A DNA stretch of 64,000 nt from Populus alba (Eukaryota; Streptophyta; Magnoliopsida; Malpighiales; Salicaceae): the NCBI RefSeq assembly GCF_005239225.2, contig NC_133300.1, positions 2,137,875 to 2,201,874 of the forward strand. The letters run 5' to 3'. Of the stretch, positions 33,273-44,262 are shown in pieces. The notes beneath the pieces were generated by a model. The model searched no databases. It had not been told where the DNA came from and saw only the letters and a program-made list of their open reading frames with translations. A program made the translations under genes and the position numbers. The stretch's first letter is position 1; every line of letters starts with the position of its first letter.

Positions 33273-36200
33273 ATGGCTCTGGAGTTGATCGGCGGATCAA
33301 TTCTCTCTCCTGTCATTTCAGGTTCTGGTCGACAGGTTGGCCTCTCGTGAGGTTCTGGGCTTCTTCAAAAGCCATAAACTCGATGGTGGTCTTCTGGAAA
33401 AGCTGAATGAAACACTGAATACTGTTAACGGACTACTCGACGATGCGGAGGAGAAGCAGATTACAAATCGTGCTGTGAAGAAACTGGCTCAATGATGTTC
33501 AACATGCTGTCTATGAAGCTGAGGACATATCGGAGGAGATTGATTATGAATATCTACGATCCAAGGACATTGATACCCCTCGACCTGACAGCAGTTGGGT
33601 AAGCGTAAGTTCTTGCACCTATAGACCTTGCTTCCTCATAAAATGTTTGTTTGTTTTGTTTGTTTGTTTTTTAACTTTCATGTATGCTCTCTAGTCTGTA
33701 AACGAGGAAAAAATAATTTTAGGCATGGTTGTTGTCTTTCTGTGAGTTTTAATTAAAGAGTATTCATTGTTATGCATGCAACTAATATCATTGGCTTTTG
33801 GTGTCTCTGGCGAAATTATGCTTGCAAATTCTCATTTATTAATTAGTTTTCTAGACATGGGCTTTGGATTTTTAAAATCTGAATTATTTATATAAATTTT
33901 GTCAATTTTAATTAAATTATATATTTTTTTATAAGAGCATAAATAAATTTTAATTGTTCTGAAAAAATAAGGGATATAAAATTGAATTGTCTTTCAATAT
34001 TTTTTCATGATGAATAATTAGGACTTACGAGATTCAAAACCCATTATTATAAAATATTAAATTTCTTAGTATTTATATATATTATAATCACCAAGAATTA
34101 TGCCCTGATGTTTTGTTAGCACAATTAGACTCTGAAATGATATTTTTATACATGAAAGCTTCATATCTTTGTTTTAAATATTAAAAATAAATACTTTACT
34201 TTTAATATAATATAATAGGGGCTATGAAAATCACTAATGACATTTAATCACTATCTTTTTAAAACTTGAATTTTACTGCGTGCATTAAGTTAGCATCAAC
34301 AATTGTAAAAATCTTGAAAAAGAAAACTTATTAATTCTCTAGATGTAAAAATCTTAATGTTTATGTTTTTGATATTAAAAAATTATAATGTTTTCCTGAA
34401 TTCTATCTCATATATTTAGTCCACCATTGCAGGTAAGGGATCGGGTTCCATTTCTAAATCCAGCTAATAGAAGGATGAAAGAGATGGAAGCAGAGTTACA
34501 AAAGATCCTTGAGAAGCTTGAACGTTTACTTAAACACAAGGGTGATCTGCGCCACATAGAAGGTACTGGTGGATGGAGACCATTGTCAGAGAAAACAACT
34601 CCACTGGTTAATGAATCTCATGTATATATGGAAGGGATGCTGATAAGGAAGCCATAATGGAGCACTTGTTGACACAACAAAACACGGATGGCTCAAATTT
34701 ATGTGCGGTCCCTATTGTGGGCATGGCCGGAATTGGTAAAACCACTTTTGCTCAGCTTCTCTACAACGACAAAAGGGTAGATGAGTGCTTCAAGCTCAAA
34801 CCCTGGGTCTGGGCTTCGCAACAATTTGACGTCAACAGGATTATTAAGGATATTCTTGATAAGATCGACGCAAGTACTTGCCCCACCAAAGAACCAGATG
34901 AATCTCTAATGGAGGCAGTGAAAGGGAAGAAACTTCTTCTTGTTCTAGATGATGCGTGGAACATCAAGTACAATGAATGGGATAAACTACTGCTACCTTT
35001 GCGGTATGTGGAGCAAGGAAGTAAGATTGTCGTCACAACACGGGATGAAGATGTAGCAAGAGTCACGCAAACTGTCATCCCCTTTCACCGCTTGAATGTA
35101 ATAAGCGATGAATATTGCTGGAAGTTGTTTGCAAGGGATGCATTTAGTGGTGTAAATTCTGGAGCAGTCTCACACTTGGAAGCATTTGGCAGAGAAATAG
35201 TGAGAAAATGCAAAGGTTTACCGCTGGCTGCGAAAACTCTTGGGGGTCTTTTGCACTCCGTAGGAGATGTCAGGCAATGGGAGAAGATATCCAATAGCAG
35301 TATGTGGGGTTCGTCGAATGAAAACATCCCTCCAGCTCTAACATTGAGCTATTATTATCTCCCTTCGCACCTGAAACGTTGTTTTGCTTATTGTGCAATA
35401 TTACAGAAGGGTTGTTTATTCAAGAAGGATGGATTAATCACTAAATGGATGGCACATAGTTTTCTAGTCCAGCCCAGAGGCGTTGAGGAGTTGGAAGATA
35501 TAGGTGAAAAATACTTTGATGATCTCGTCTCCAGGTCACTTTTCCAGCAATCAACTGATGATTCTATTTTCAGCATGCATGACCTCATAAGTGATTTAGC
35601 TGAATACGCGTCTGGAGAATTTTGCTTTAAGCTTGGTATTAATGAATCGGGCTCTAGGTTGGAGGGTGAACATTCATGCTCGCTTCCAGAAAGGACTCGT
35701 TATTTATCAATCACTTCAGGGGCAGCAAATGGCGGAGGACGTCGGATGTTTCGTAGCATTCATGGAGTCCAACATTTGCGCGCCTTGTTTCCGCCGAATT
35801 GTTTTTGTGAAGGTGATATTGAGGCACTGAATGACATCTTGCCAAATCTGAAGCGCTTGCGAATGCTATCTTTATGTCATCTAAAAGATATTTCTTCTGA
35901 GTTGCTCAATTCCATTGGCAACTTAAAACATTTGCGGCACTTGGACCTTTCTTGCACCGCCATTGAAAGGTTGCCCGAAAGTGTGTGCACCTTGTACTAT
36001 TTGCAAACTTTATTGTTACAGAGGTGCCGACATCTCATGGAGTTGCCATCCAACCTTTCCAACTTGGTCGACTTACAACATCTTGATATTGAAGGGACAA
36101 AGTTGAAAGAAATGCCATCAAAAATGGGGAAACTCACACAGCTTCGAATTTTGGAATCTTACATCGTCGGAAAAGATAGCGGGTCTAGCATGAAAGAGTT

Positions 36201-38467
36201 GGGGAAGCTCTCACATATAAGGAAAAAACTTTCTATTCGGAATCTCAGAGATGTTGCAAATGCTCAAGATGCTTTGAATGCCGATTTGAAGGGTAAGAAG
36301 AAGATTGAGGAGTTGGGGTTGATGTGGGATGGCAATACGGATGACACGCGGCACGAGAGAGAAGTACTTGAGAGATTGGAGCCTTCTGAAAATGTGAAAC
36401 AGCTTGTCATTACTGGTTACGGGGGTACAACGTTTCCAGGCTGGCTTGGAAAGTCTTCTTTCTCAAATATGGTAAAGTTGAAACTTTATGGATGTACGTA
36501 CTGCACCTCTTTACCACCATTGGGGCAGCTGCCATCTCTAGAAGAGCTCGAAATTGAAGGATTTGATGAAGTCGTGGCAGTTGGTTCTGAGTTCTATAGA
36601 AGTGACCCTTCGATGGAGAAGCCATTTAAATCCCTCAAAATGTTAAAGTTTGAGGGGATGAAAAAATGGCAGGAATGGAAAACGGATGTAGATGGTGCTT
36701 TCCCTCATCTTGCAGAGCTCCGCATAAAACATTGCCCCAAGTTAACAAATGCCTTGCCTAGTCACCTTCCTTGTTTATGGAGGCTTTATATTCAAGAATG
36801 TCCACAGCTTGTGGTTTCAATTCCAGAGGCACCCATGCTCTACTTAATCAATGTATCTGAGGGCGATGGAAGTCGTATAAATGGGCTAACAGGACAGCTT
36901 GGGATATCAGATCAACCATCCACGCCGTGCCTTCATTTTAAACGAGATCCCCAGCTAAAGGGAATGGAGCAAATGAGTCATTTGGATGCCTCTCTTTTCA
37001 CCGATATCAAAATCGAGGAATGTAGTTCATTTAAGTGCTGCCAGCTAGACTTTTTACCCCAGGTATCCGCACTTACCATTGAACATTGTCTCAATCTGGA
37101 ATCCCTTTGTATAGGCGAGAGACCTGTCCCTGCTCTCTGTCATCTGACAATCAGTCACTGTCCTAATTTAGTTTCTTTCCCCAAAGGAGGACTAGCTGCC
37201 CCAGATTTGACAAGCCTTGTGTTAGAGGGTTGCTTATATTTGAAGTCGTTGCCGGAAAAACATGCGTTCCCTCCTCCCTTCCCTACAGGATTTGCAATTG
37301 ATCTCACTTCCAGAAGTTGATTCGTTTCCTGAAGGAGGTTTACCCTTCAAATTAAACACACTTTACATTGTGGATTGTATCAAACTCAAGGTATGTGGTT
37401 TGCAAGCACTCCCTTCTCTTTCATGCTTCAGATTAACTGGGAACGACGTGGAGTCTTTTGAAGAGGAGACGTTGCCCTCTACTCTTACTACCCTCGAAAT
37501 CAATCGTCTGGAAAACCTGAAATCTCTGGACTACATGGGGCTTTATCACCTCACATCTCTTCAGAGATTGTGTATCTTGGGCTGCCCTAAGCTTGAGTCC
37601 ATATCAGAACTGGCGCTTCCCTCCTCCCTCCAATACCTTTATCTCAGAAATCTAGAATCTCTGGACTACATGGGGCTTCATCACCTCACCTCTCTTGACA
37701 CATTGAAGATCAAGAGTTGCCCTAAACTTGAGTTCATATCAGAACAGGTGCTGCCCTCCTCCCTTGAATACCAGGGGCTTCATCACCTCACCTCTCTTAG
37801 AAATTTGAGTATCGAGAGTTACCCTAAACTTGAGCACATATCAGAACAGGCGCTGCCCTCCTCCCTTGAATGCCTTCATCTCTGTAAACTGGAATCTCTG
37901 AACTGCATTGGGCTTCAGCACCTCACCTCTCTTCACAAATTGAAGATCGGGAGTTGTCCTAAACTTGAATCGTTGCAGGGGCTGCCTTCCTCCCTTGAAT
38001 TCTTTCAGTTAAGGGATCAGCAAGACCGGGACTACAAGGAGCTTCGAGCCCTCTCCTCTCTTCGTAAAATGAAGATAAGGAGGAGCCTGAAGCTTGAGTC
38101 CCTTCAAGAAGGCACACTTCCCTCCTCCCTTGAAGACCTTGAAATCGGGGATTTGGAAGATGTGGAATTTAAGGGGTTTCAGCACCTTACCTCTCTTCGT
38201 GAATTACATATATGTAGTTCTCCTAAGCTGGAGTACGTGCCAGGAGAGAAGCTGCCCTCCTCCCTTGTATCTCTTAAAATATCAGATCTGATAAATCTGA
38301 AATCTGTGATGGGGCTTCAGCACCTCACCTCTCTTCGCGAACTGATTATCCGGGATTGTCCTAAGCTTGCGTACTTGCCAGAAGAAGAGCTGTCCTTATC
38401 ACTATGTCGTGATATTAGTGGTTGTCCACTTTTTTATCATCAATCACCCAGCTGTTGCATTAGTTAG
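33273..38467 (+). pseudogene. CNL disease-resistance gene, near full length but frame-broken
   Basis: Same architecture as 16386-21639: exon 1 33273-33598, intron with GTAAGC and TTGCAG borders, exon 2 from 34433. It has a coiled coil, NB-ARC (GMAGIGKTT, so the third glycine of the P-loop consensus is A; DDAWN; GSKIVVTTR; GLPLAAK; MHDL) and ~900 residues of LRR with seven HLTSL-type modules. Four small insertions break the frame relative to the intact copy: +1 T at about 33317, +1 A at about 33483, +2 (TA) at about 34627 and +1 A at about 37260. Each lies in a short homopolymer or dinucleotide run. Between them the frame stays open for 887 and 401 codons. The C-terminus (SLCRDISGCPLFYHQS) differs from the intact copy and is probably the original family end. 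Either a recent pseudogene or a gene with assembly errors. Confidence 0.9.
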
Positions 38468-38505
38468 TATCTAGTTTTTGTACCCGCGCTCTCCGCGGCC
38501 GAGCG
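38467..38505 (-). mobile_element. Helitron-like 3' terminus (minus orientation)
   Basis: On the minus strand a CCGCGGAGAGCGCGG hairpin (5-bp stem, 5-nt loop) is followed by GTACAAAAA and CTAG, the layout of a Helitron 3' end. It lies just after the CNL stop codon. The base following CTAG is A, where T is usual. No 5' end or Rep/helicase gene was seen; a related terminus is at 15427-15446. Confidence 0.4.
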
Positions 38506-40200
38506 ATTATTTATATATAAAAAAATTAATAAATAGGTTTACAATACATTTTTAATATAAAATATTTTCCAATAATAAGTAGAAATGTCTATACATATAG
38601 TAGCAATTAGATCAATATTTCATAAAAAAAAATATTTAATCTCGTAATATAAATCATGCATTTAGTTGTGTTTAACAATTATATTTTCTAGAGTATTTTT
38701 TATATATATAAAACAACTGTATACACTAATAAAAGGTAAAAAAAATCATATTCAATATAGAATGAAGAAACTTAAAAAAAAAAAAAAACATGGGTCAAAC
38801 TATATAAATACAATAACCTTGTGACAATAGACACATGATTGATATAATTTTATAGAAATAAAAGTAAAAAAAAGAAGCATAAATACTAATTAAAAAAAAA
38901 ATTATATGTTGAAGGATGAAATTAAAAAAAAAACACAAGGATACTTGATTTCACAACATGTTCATGCACTAATTGTTTTTTAGAATATATTTTTTGTTTA
39001 ATCAAACAATTATCTATGCAAATAAAATGTAAAAAAAATCACAAATGAAAGCAAATTGAATCAAATCATGAAAACTCAATTATAAAACAACTCAATGTTG
39101 AATAATTAATTTAAAAAAAATAATTAAAAAAATAAAAAAAAAAAAAATGGGTCAACCTTTGTTAACTTGCTAACATTGTGACCATTGGCACATGATTGTG
39201 ATAACTCCATAAAAAAATGAAAGAAAAGAATACGAAGACCAACTCTCAGAAAAATTAAATGTTAAAGGATAAAATTAAAAAAATATATATAAAAAATGAC
39301 TTAAAAAAAATACGAGAGTCAACTCATATTAATATTTGAAACTTGTAATTGTGATCATGAGATCAAGATTACTCATGTATGAGTCAAACCCAAAAAAAAA
39401 ACAACAAAGCAAATTTCTCAATAAAAGAATGTCGAGGCAAGAAACTTTCAATAAAAAAATGAAAAAAATATGAATCAACCAGGATTAACTCGCTAACCAC
39501 GCAACCATGAAAACATGATCAAGATAACACTATTGAAAGGAAAGTGATAAAGAAAAGCACAAAGAACAACTATATTAAAAAAAGAGAGAGAGAGAGAGAC
39601 GTTGAATGGTGAAATTAAAAAAAAAAAAAAAAGAAGAAGAAGACCAAAGTCAGTTGTCGTTAACCTTCGAAACTCATGATTATGATGTTGAGACTAACCA
39701 CATAGAAGGCAAATCCAAAAAAAAAAAACATAGGAAAATTCTCAATATAAAAAAGTTAAGGCATGAAACTTAGTAAAAAAAACAACAAAAAATATTTAAG
39801 TCAATCATGTGACCATGAACATTTGATTTAGATAATTTTTACAGAAAGGAAAGCAAAAAAAAAAAACACGAAAACTAATTTCATAAAAAATTTAATATTG
39901 AAAAATAAATTTTTAAAAAAAAATTAATTTCTATCATGAAAAAACCAAAATCAACCCATGCAAACCTTTAAAAGTCATGGCTCAATAATAAAAAAAAAAA
40001 AAGCTAAGTGATGAAATCTTAAAAAACCAATAAAAAGAGATTCAAAATAGAATAAACATAAGTAAAAAAGAATAGAGATTAAATTCAATACTAAAAAAAT
40101 AGAAATCAAATAATGAAAAATAAAATTGAAATAACATGTAATTAGTTAAAGGATTTAAAAATATCAAAAGAAGTAGTGCCAAATTTAATATAAAAATAAA
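38506..40200. repeat. Degenerate ~300-360-bp repeat series, no gene
   Basis: A-rich DNA in which a block (GTGACCATNGNCACATGATT, then GATAA, then a GAAAGxAAAG phrase, then ATGTTGAAGGATGAAATTAA) recurs with focal points near 38832, 39190, 39513 and 39815. The last unit is also present near 28955. Confidence 0.6.
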
Positions 40201-40299
40201 ATGATTAGAGACAAATAGCAATAAATACTATTTTTATAAAATAAAATAAAAATAAAAATAAAAATAAAAGAAAAAATCAATAAAATATAAAAATGATAT

Positions 40300-41185
40300 G
40301 TAATATAAATGTTAACCGCACATATTAACCATTGGTTCCAAACAAAACCAGAAAATAAAAAAACTGAACACCTGTAATCATCAGGTCCAGACATGCCTGA
40401 AAGACAGAAAGAACTACACATGCATTTGCAATACCATACCACAATCGAATCAGTCTTACAAAAAACATCCTTGCTGAAAGAAGAAACAACACACATTCGC
40501 CTCATGTGTTCTCCATCGATTTTGTTCAAGAAAAAAACAGACAAGAATTGCAGCATCACCACCTCCATCCTCTCTTAATAGCTTCTTCTTCTTCTCCAAT
40601 ATGCCTACCTTTTTTGTTCTCACATGTTCTATGCCTCTCCCTCTTCTGAAGCATGACTACAAGTGAAGAAAACAACTCTAATCCTGCCAAAGAACAATGC
40701 TCTAATACCAAATTCGATATGAGACAAAAAAGATTTAAAGTTAAAGAAGAGAGAAAAGAAAAGGAAGCCATTGAAAAAAAAGAAAAAGCTAATCAAATAC
40801 TAAAAATTTAAGTAGAACAAGCACTTAAGTTTATAATCCATTAAATAAAAATACTCAATAATAATTAAAACAAATCCAACAAATAATGTTTTAATTAATA
40901 AATTTCAACTAAAAACTCAAATAAATTAAATTAAAATATAAACTAAAGTCAAATTTTTTAATGATTTGAGCTACCCTTCATTATTTATGATCATATAAAA
41001 ATATAAACAGTGTTTCAAATCTATATCCCCTCATTTTTTTTTGTCTTTGTTGGAAACAAAAGGAGGTGCGTATGTTTTTGTTAGGCAGAATAAAACATAT
41101 TTCCTGCCCTAAAATAAAAAAAAAAAAAAAAAAAAAAAGAAGGTTGCACGTTCAGCCTTTTAACCTTTAAGAAGTGAAAAGAAAT
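40300..41185. repeat. Duplicate of 29400-30510
   Basis: Collinear with the earlier copy through AACCATTGGTTCCAAACAAA, CACCACCTCCATCCTCTCT and GAAGGTTGCACSTTCA-type phrases. An expanded A-run sits at about 41117. No gene. Confidence 0.75.
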
Positions 41186-41511
41186 GGTAGAAGCAGACAC
41201 CAGGATTATCCAAAATGCTATATTTTTAACCTTAAAGTGATTTAAAAAACATATTTATATAAGAATCTCAATTATTTAAATTCATAACCAAACATCTGTT
41301 TTCTTATCCATATAAAAAGATAAAAATATAAAATAAATATTTTTTTAGAATAATTATAAGTAAATTTCTATATTTTTTTAATATATATATTATATATATA
41401 TAAATCTGACATAATTGTCAAGTTTAAACGTTTTGGTTAAAAATAAAATTAAAAAATAATAATGTAAAATCAAATTTAAATCTATATAAGAATCCCAAAG
41501 TGACAGATCCA

Positions 41512-41605
41512 TCATGGCTGTGGAGTTCATTGAGGTTCTGGGCTTCTTCAAAAGCCACAAGCTCAATGATGGTCTTCTCGGAAAGTTGAAAGAAACACGC
41601 ACAAC
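41512..41605 (+). pseudogene. CNL exon 1 fragment with internal deletion
   Basis: ATGGCTGTGGAGTTCATTGA opens MAVEFIEVLGFFKSHKLND and GLLGKLKET; compared with the intact gene about 20 codons between the start and VLGFF are missing. Ends at about 41605 in AT-rich DNA. It is the last CNL piece before the retrotransposon block. Confidence 0.8.
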
Positions 41606-42932
41606 ATTTATGATTTTGATTTTATAAAAAAACTCTCATATAATTTAATTAAAATTAATAAATTATTATGTTGATTTGTTAAACCAAATCAATTTTAACT
41701 ACACTTCTTTGACGAATTAAAGTAAGGCTCTTGACCTAAAACCTTAATCATGGATTATCAATTTGGCTTCTATTATAGAATGTAATTGTCACACCCCCAC
41801 AAAAAATTATAAAGGCACGACATCGGTTGGCGATTTTCGTTGTGTTCTGATGATTTGGTTCTTTGGAGTCGCCACCTAGTATTTGGTCACTAGGAACCCT
41901 AACTGGTCTTTCAGAGATTCTAAGGCAAGGGACTGGTTGCGTAAAGGGAAAGTACTAGCACCCCTAGTACGCCATACCTAAGGTAAGCTGCTTGGTGTTT
42001 GGTTTGCTCTATAGTCTATGGTGTTGGTGTTTTCTAATCCCGTCAACTCGTAAATCGCAAGGAAAAGAGAATAAAAGAACGCAGAAAATTTCACAATTCT
42101 TAAAAAAAACAATTACTTTTCACGACTCGTAAACCGTGGAGAGAAAAAAAAAATTAAAATTTTGAAATGTTCTCGATCGCAACCAAAGCTTCTTTCAAAC
42201 ATGTGCGTTGATTTATTACTCCCGATAATATTTTGGATGTTCGTCCTTTTAAGGATTTCTTCATCCAAACATTAGCGGTGAACAATAACCACAACTTCTC
42301 CTCCCAAAATAAGATTTTTACAAACAGGTTGTAAAATCCACAAATGCAAGAAAATGATTTTTGTGTTTAAGAAATCTATGCGACAACACATTTTCAAAAC
42401 TTCCAATATTTTTTTTATATATAAAAAGAACATTCAAAACATGCTAGTGTATTGGCCGTATGCATGAAAACAAAACATTTTTTTTATAAACTCTTTTTTT
42501 TTTACGAAAACAGGTGTTTTTTAAATACTGAAATTATATCCCCATAGTAAAAAAAAAAAATGCAAATCAATATATACCAAGAACAACAATATATTTTTTT
42601 TACTTTTCAGAATTTTTTTATTTTTTATTTTTTTTATTTTTTTGAGAAGAAAAAAAAAAAATACATATATACACACATGCATAATATAATAATATAATAT
42701 AATATTAATATATTAAATGGCTGGGCCGGCCCAATTAATTGGGCCGGACTCCAGCCCCAAAAAGACGTTGGGCCGGACTCGGCCCAACAGTGTCTTGTCT
42801 TCTGGGCCGGACCGGCCCAGGCCCGCAATCTGGGCCAGACCGGCCCAGACCCATATCATTGGGCCAGACCCTGTCTGGCCCAAAAGAAAAACAGAAATGA
42901 ACGGGGGGGGAATTATTTTCCCCCCCGTGCCT

Positions 42933-42962
42933 CCTGCATGCAGAAACGATTCTGCATGCAGG
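42933..42962. repeat. Hairpin in LTR 1
   Basis: Arms 42933-42945 and 42950-42962 (CCTGCATGCAGAA and its complement) with a 4-nt loop. Confidence 0.85.
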
Positions 42963-43245
42963 GGGCAAGAATTAAAACAAGATTAACAAAAATGTGCAGG
43001 GGAGGAGGCGTACCTGGCGCGGCGGAGACGATGGCTTGCTGGCGGTGCTGTTGTGGAGGCGGTGGCAGTGACCTACTCCTGTCGACTCCTCACGGCGAAT
43101 TCCAAGTGGTCCGGCGACGTCCTCTCGGTTCGTTTGCTTGGTTTCGGTTTTCTCACTTCCCTCCTGGTTTCAAACCTTCCCTTTGCTTTCTTTTTCGGGT
43201 CACTCCATCGGTCCCTCCTTTTTTCTTCTCACTCTGCTTCTTCTC

Positions 43246-43253
43246 TATTTATA
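43246..43253 (-). promoter_or_regulatory. TATA box of LTR 1
   Basis: TATAAATA on the minus strand in context ATGCCTATAAATAGAGAAG. Equivalents at 49128-49135 and 63164-63171. Confidence 0.7.
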
Positions 43254-43485
43254 GGCATATCGGAGCATGCATGGGGGAATGAGGCGTGCTGGTCGGTCGG
43301 TCGGCAGGCGCCGCTGCCAAGGTGCTTCTCTCGGGTTCGGTGGCGCGGCGGGTGGTCGACCAGCGGCTTCGGTTTCGGGGGTCCCAAGGTGTGGGGCGTC
43401 GGGCCATGGCATGTGAGGAGAGAGGCGGGGACAAAAACCCCGGTTTTCCTCTCCTCTGCTACGCCTGCGGGGGGAAGAAGAAGAG

Positions 43486-43580
43486 AAACAGTGCCGTTCA
43501 AAACGGCACCGTTTGGTCTTTTTTTTTTTTTTTTAAAACGCATGAAACGGCGTCGTTTTGGAGAAAACGCGCCGTTTCAT
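43486..43580 (-). promoter_or_regulatory. Cluster of AACGG/CCGTT motifs upstream of the TATA box
   Basis: Five AACGG/CCGTT cores, mostly in palindromic pairs such as GCCGTTCAAAACGGC, lie ~240-330 bp upstream of the LTR TATA box. AACGG is the core of plant M-phase-specific activator (MSA) elements bound by three-repeat MYBs. Kept at 49378-49480 and 63413-63510. A regulatory role is inferred. Confidence 0.4.
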
Positions 43581-44262
43581 TTAAATGTGGCGCCAGAAAT
43601 GCGCCAACGTTCACATCAGTCCCCCAATTATTTTTGTTCCTTTCAATTGCGTCCCTGCCAATTTCGGTCTTGTCCGCCAAGTTGGCCGCCTTTTCCACTT
43701 TGGTCCTTGGCCTCTAAATTATGCAATTTAGCCCTCAATTGATCAATAAACTTCCAATTTCTTCAATTAGGCCCCTCAATCAATTCCAAACAGCCCCCCT
43801 ATCTTTGCGCCTTTTCAAATTGGTCCCTGGTTTCGGATTTTCACAATTAAACCCCTAATTGGCCATTAAACTTCAATATTTATGCAATTAAGCCCCTGAT
43901 TTGACTTAATAAATTCCTAAAAATCATAATTTGGCCCCAGAACTTTAATTTCTTCAATTTAAAGCCCAAATTGACTTAAAAAATCAATTTTCTTGCAATC
44001 AAATCCCCTATAAATCCAATAAAAAATCAATTAAACCCATAAACATCCAAATTTGGGCTTCTCTCCTCAAAATTCAAAATTTCCTTCTCAATAGGGTTCT
44101 CATCCTTCAAGAATATATTGTCAAAAATCCAATCTTTGTATCTTTATACTCCTTGACCAATTTTCTGACCATTTTCCGAGCGCTTCTGCCTCTTGTCATT
44201 TTTCTAACCTTCTTTGGCTATTTATTTTATTTTTTGCGGGGACCCAAAAATGGGTTACAACA

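Larger units (their letters stand above)
41787..44262 (-). mobile_element. LTR 1 (family A, Tat/Ogre-like), leftmost, minus orientation
   Basis: Plus-strand edges are TGTCACACCC at 41787 and GGTTACAACA at 44262, so the minus-strand LTR starts TGTTGTAACCC and ends GTGTGACA. GTAAT (41782-41786) precedes it as the likely target duplication. Length 2476 bp. It carries a TATA box (43246-43253), an AACGG-rich cluster (43486-43580), a hairpin (42933-42962) and GGGCCGG/CCGGCCC palindromes. Shares with LTR 3 the loss of ~75 bp present in LTR 2 (47717-47792). Two private deletions of ~40 and ~100 bp. Frames of 229 and 143 codons inside it are not genes. Confidence 0.9.
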
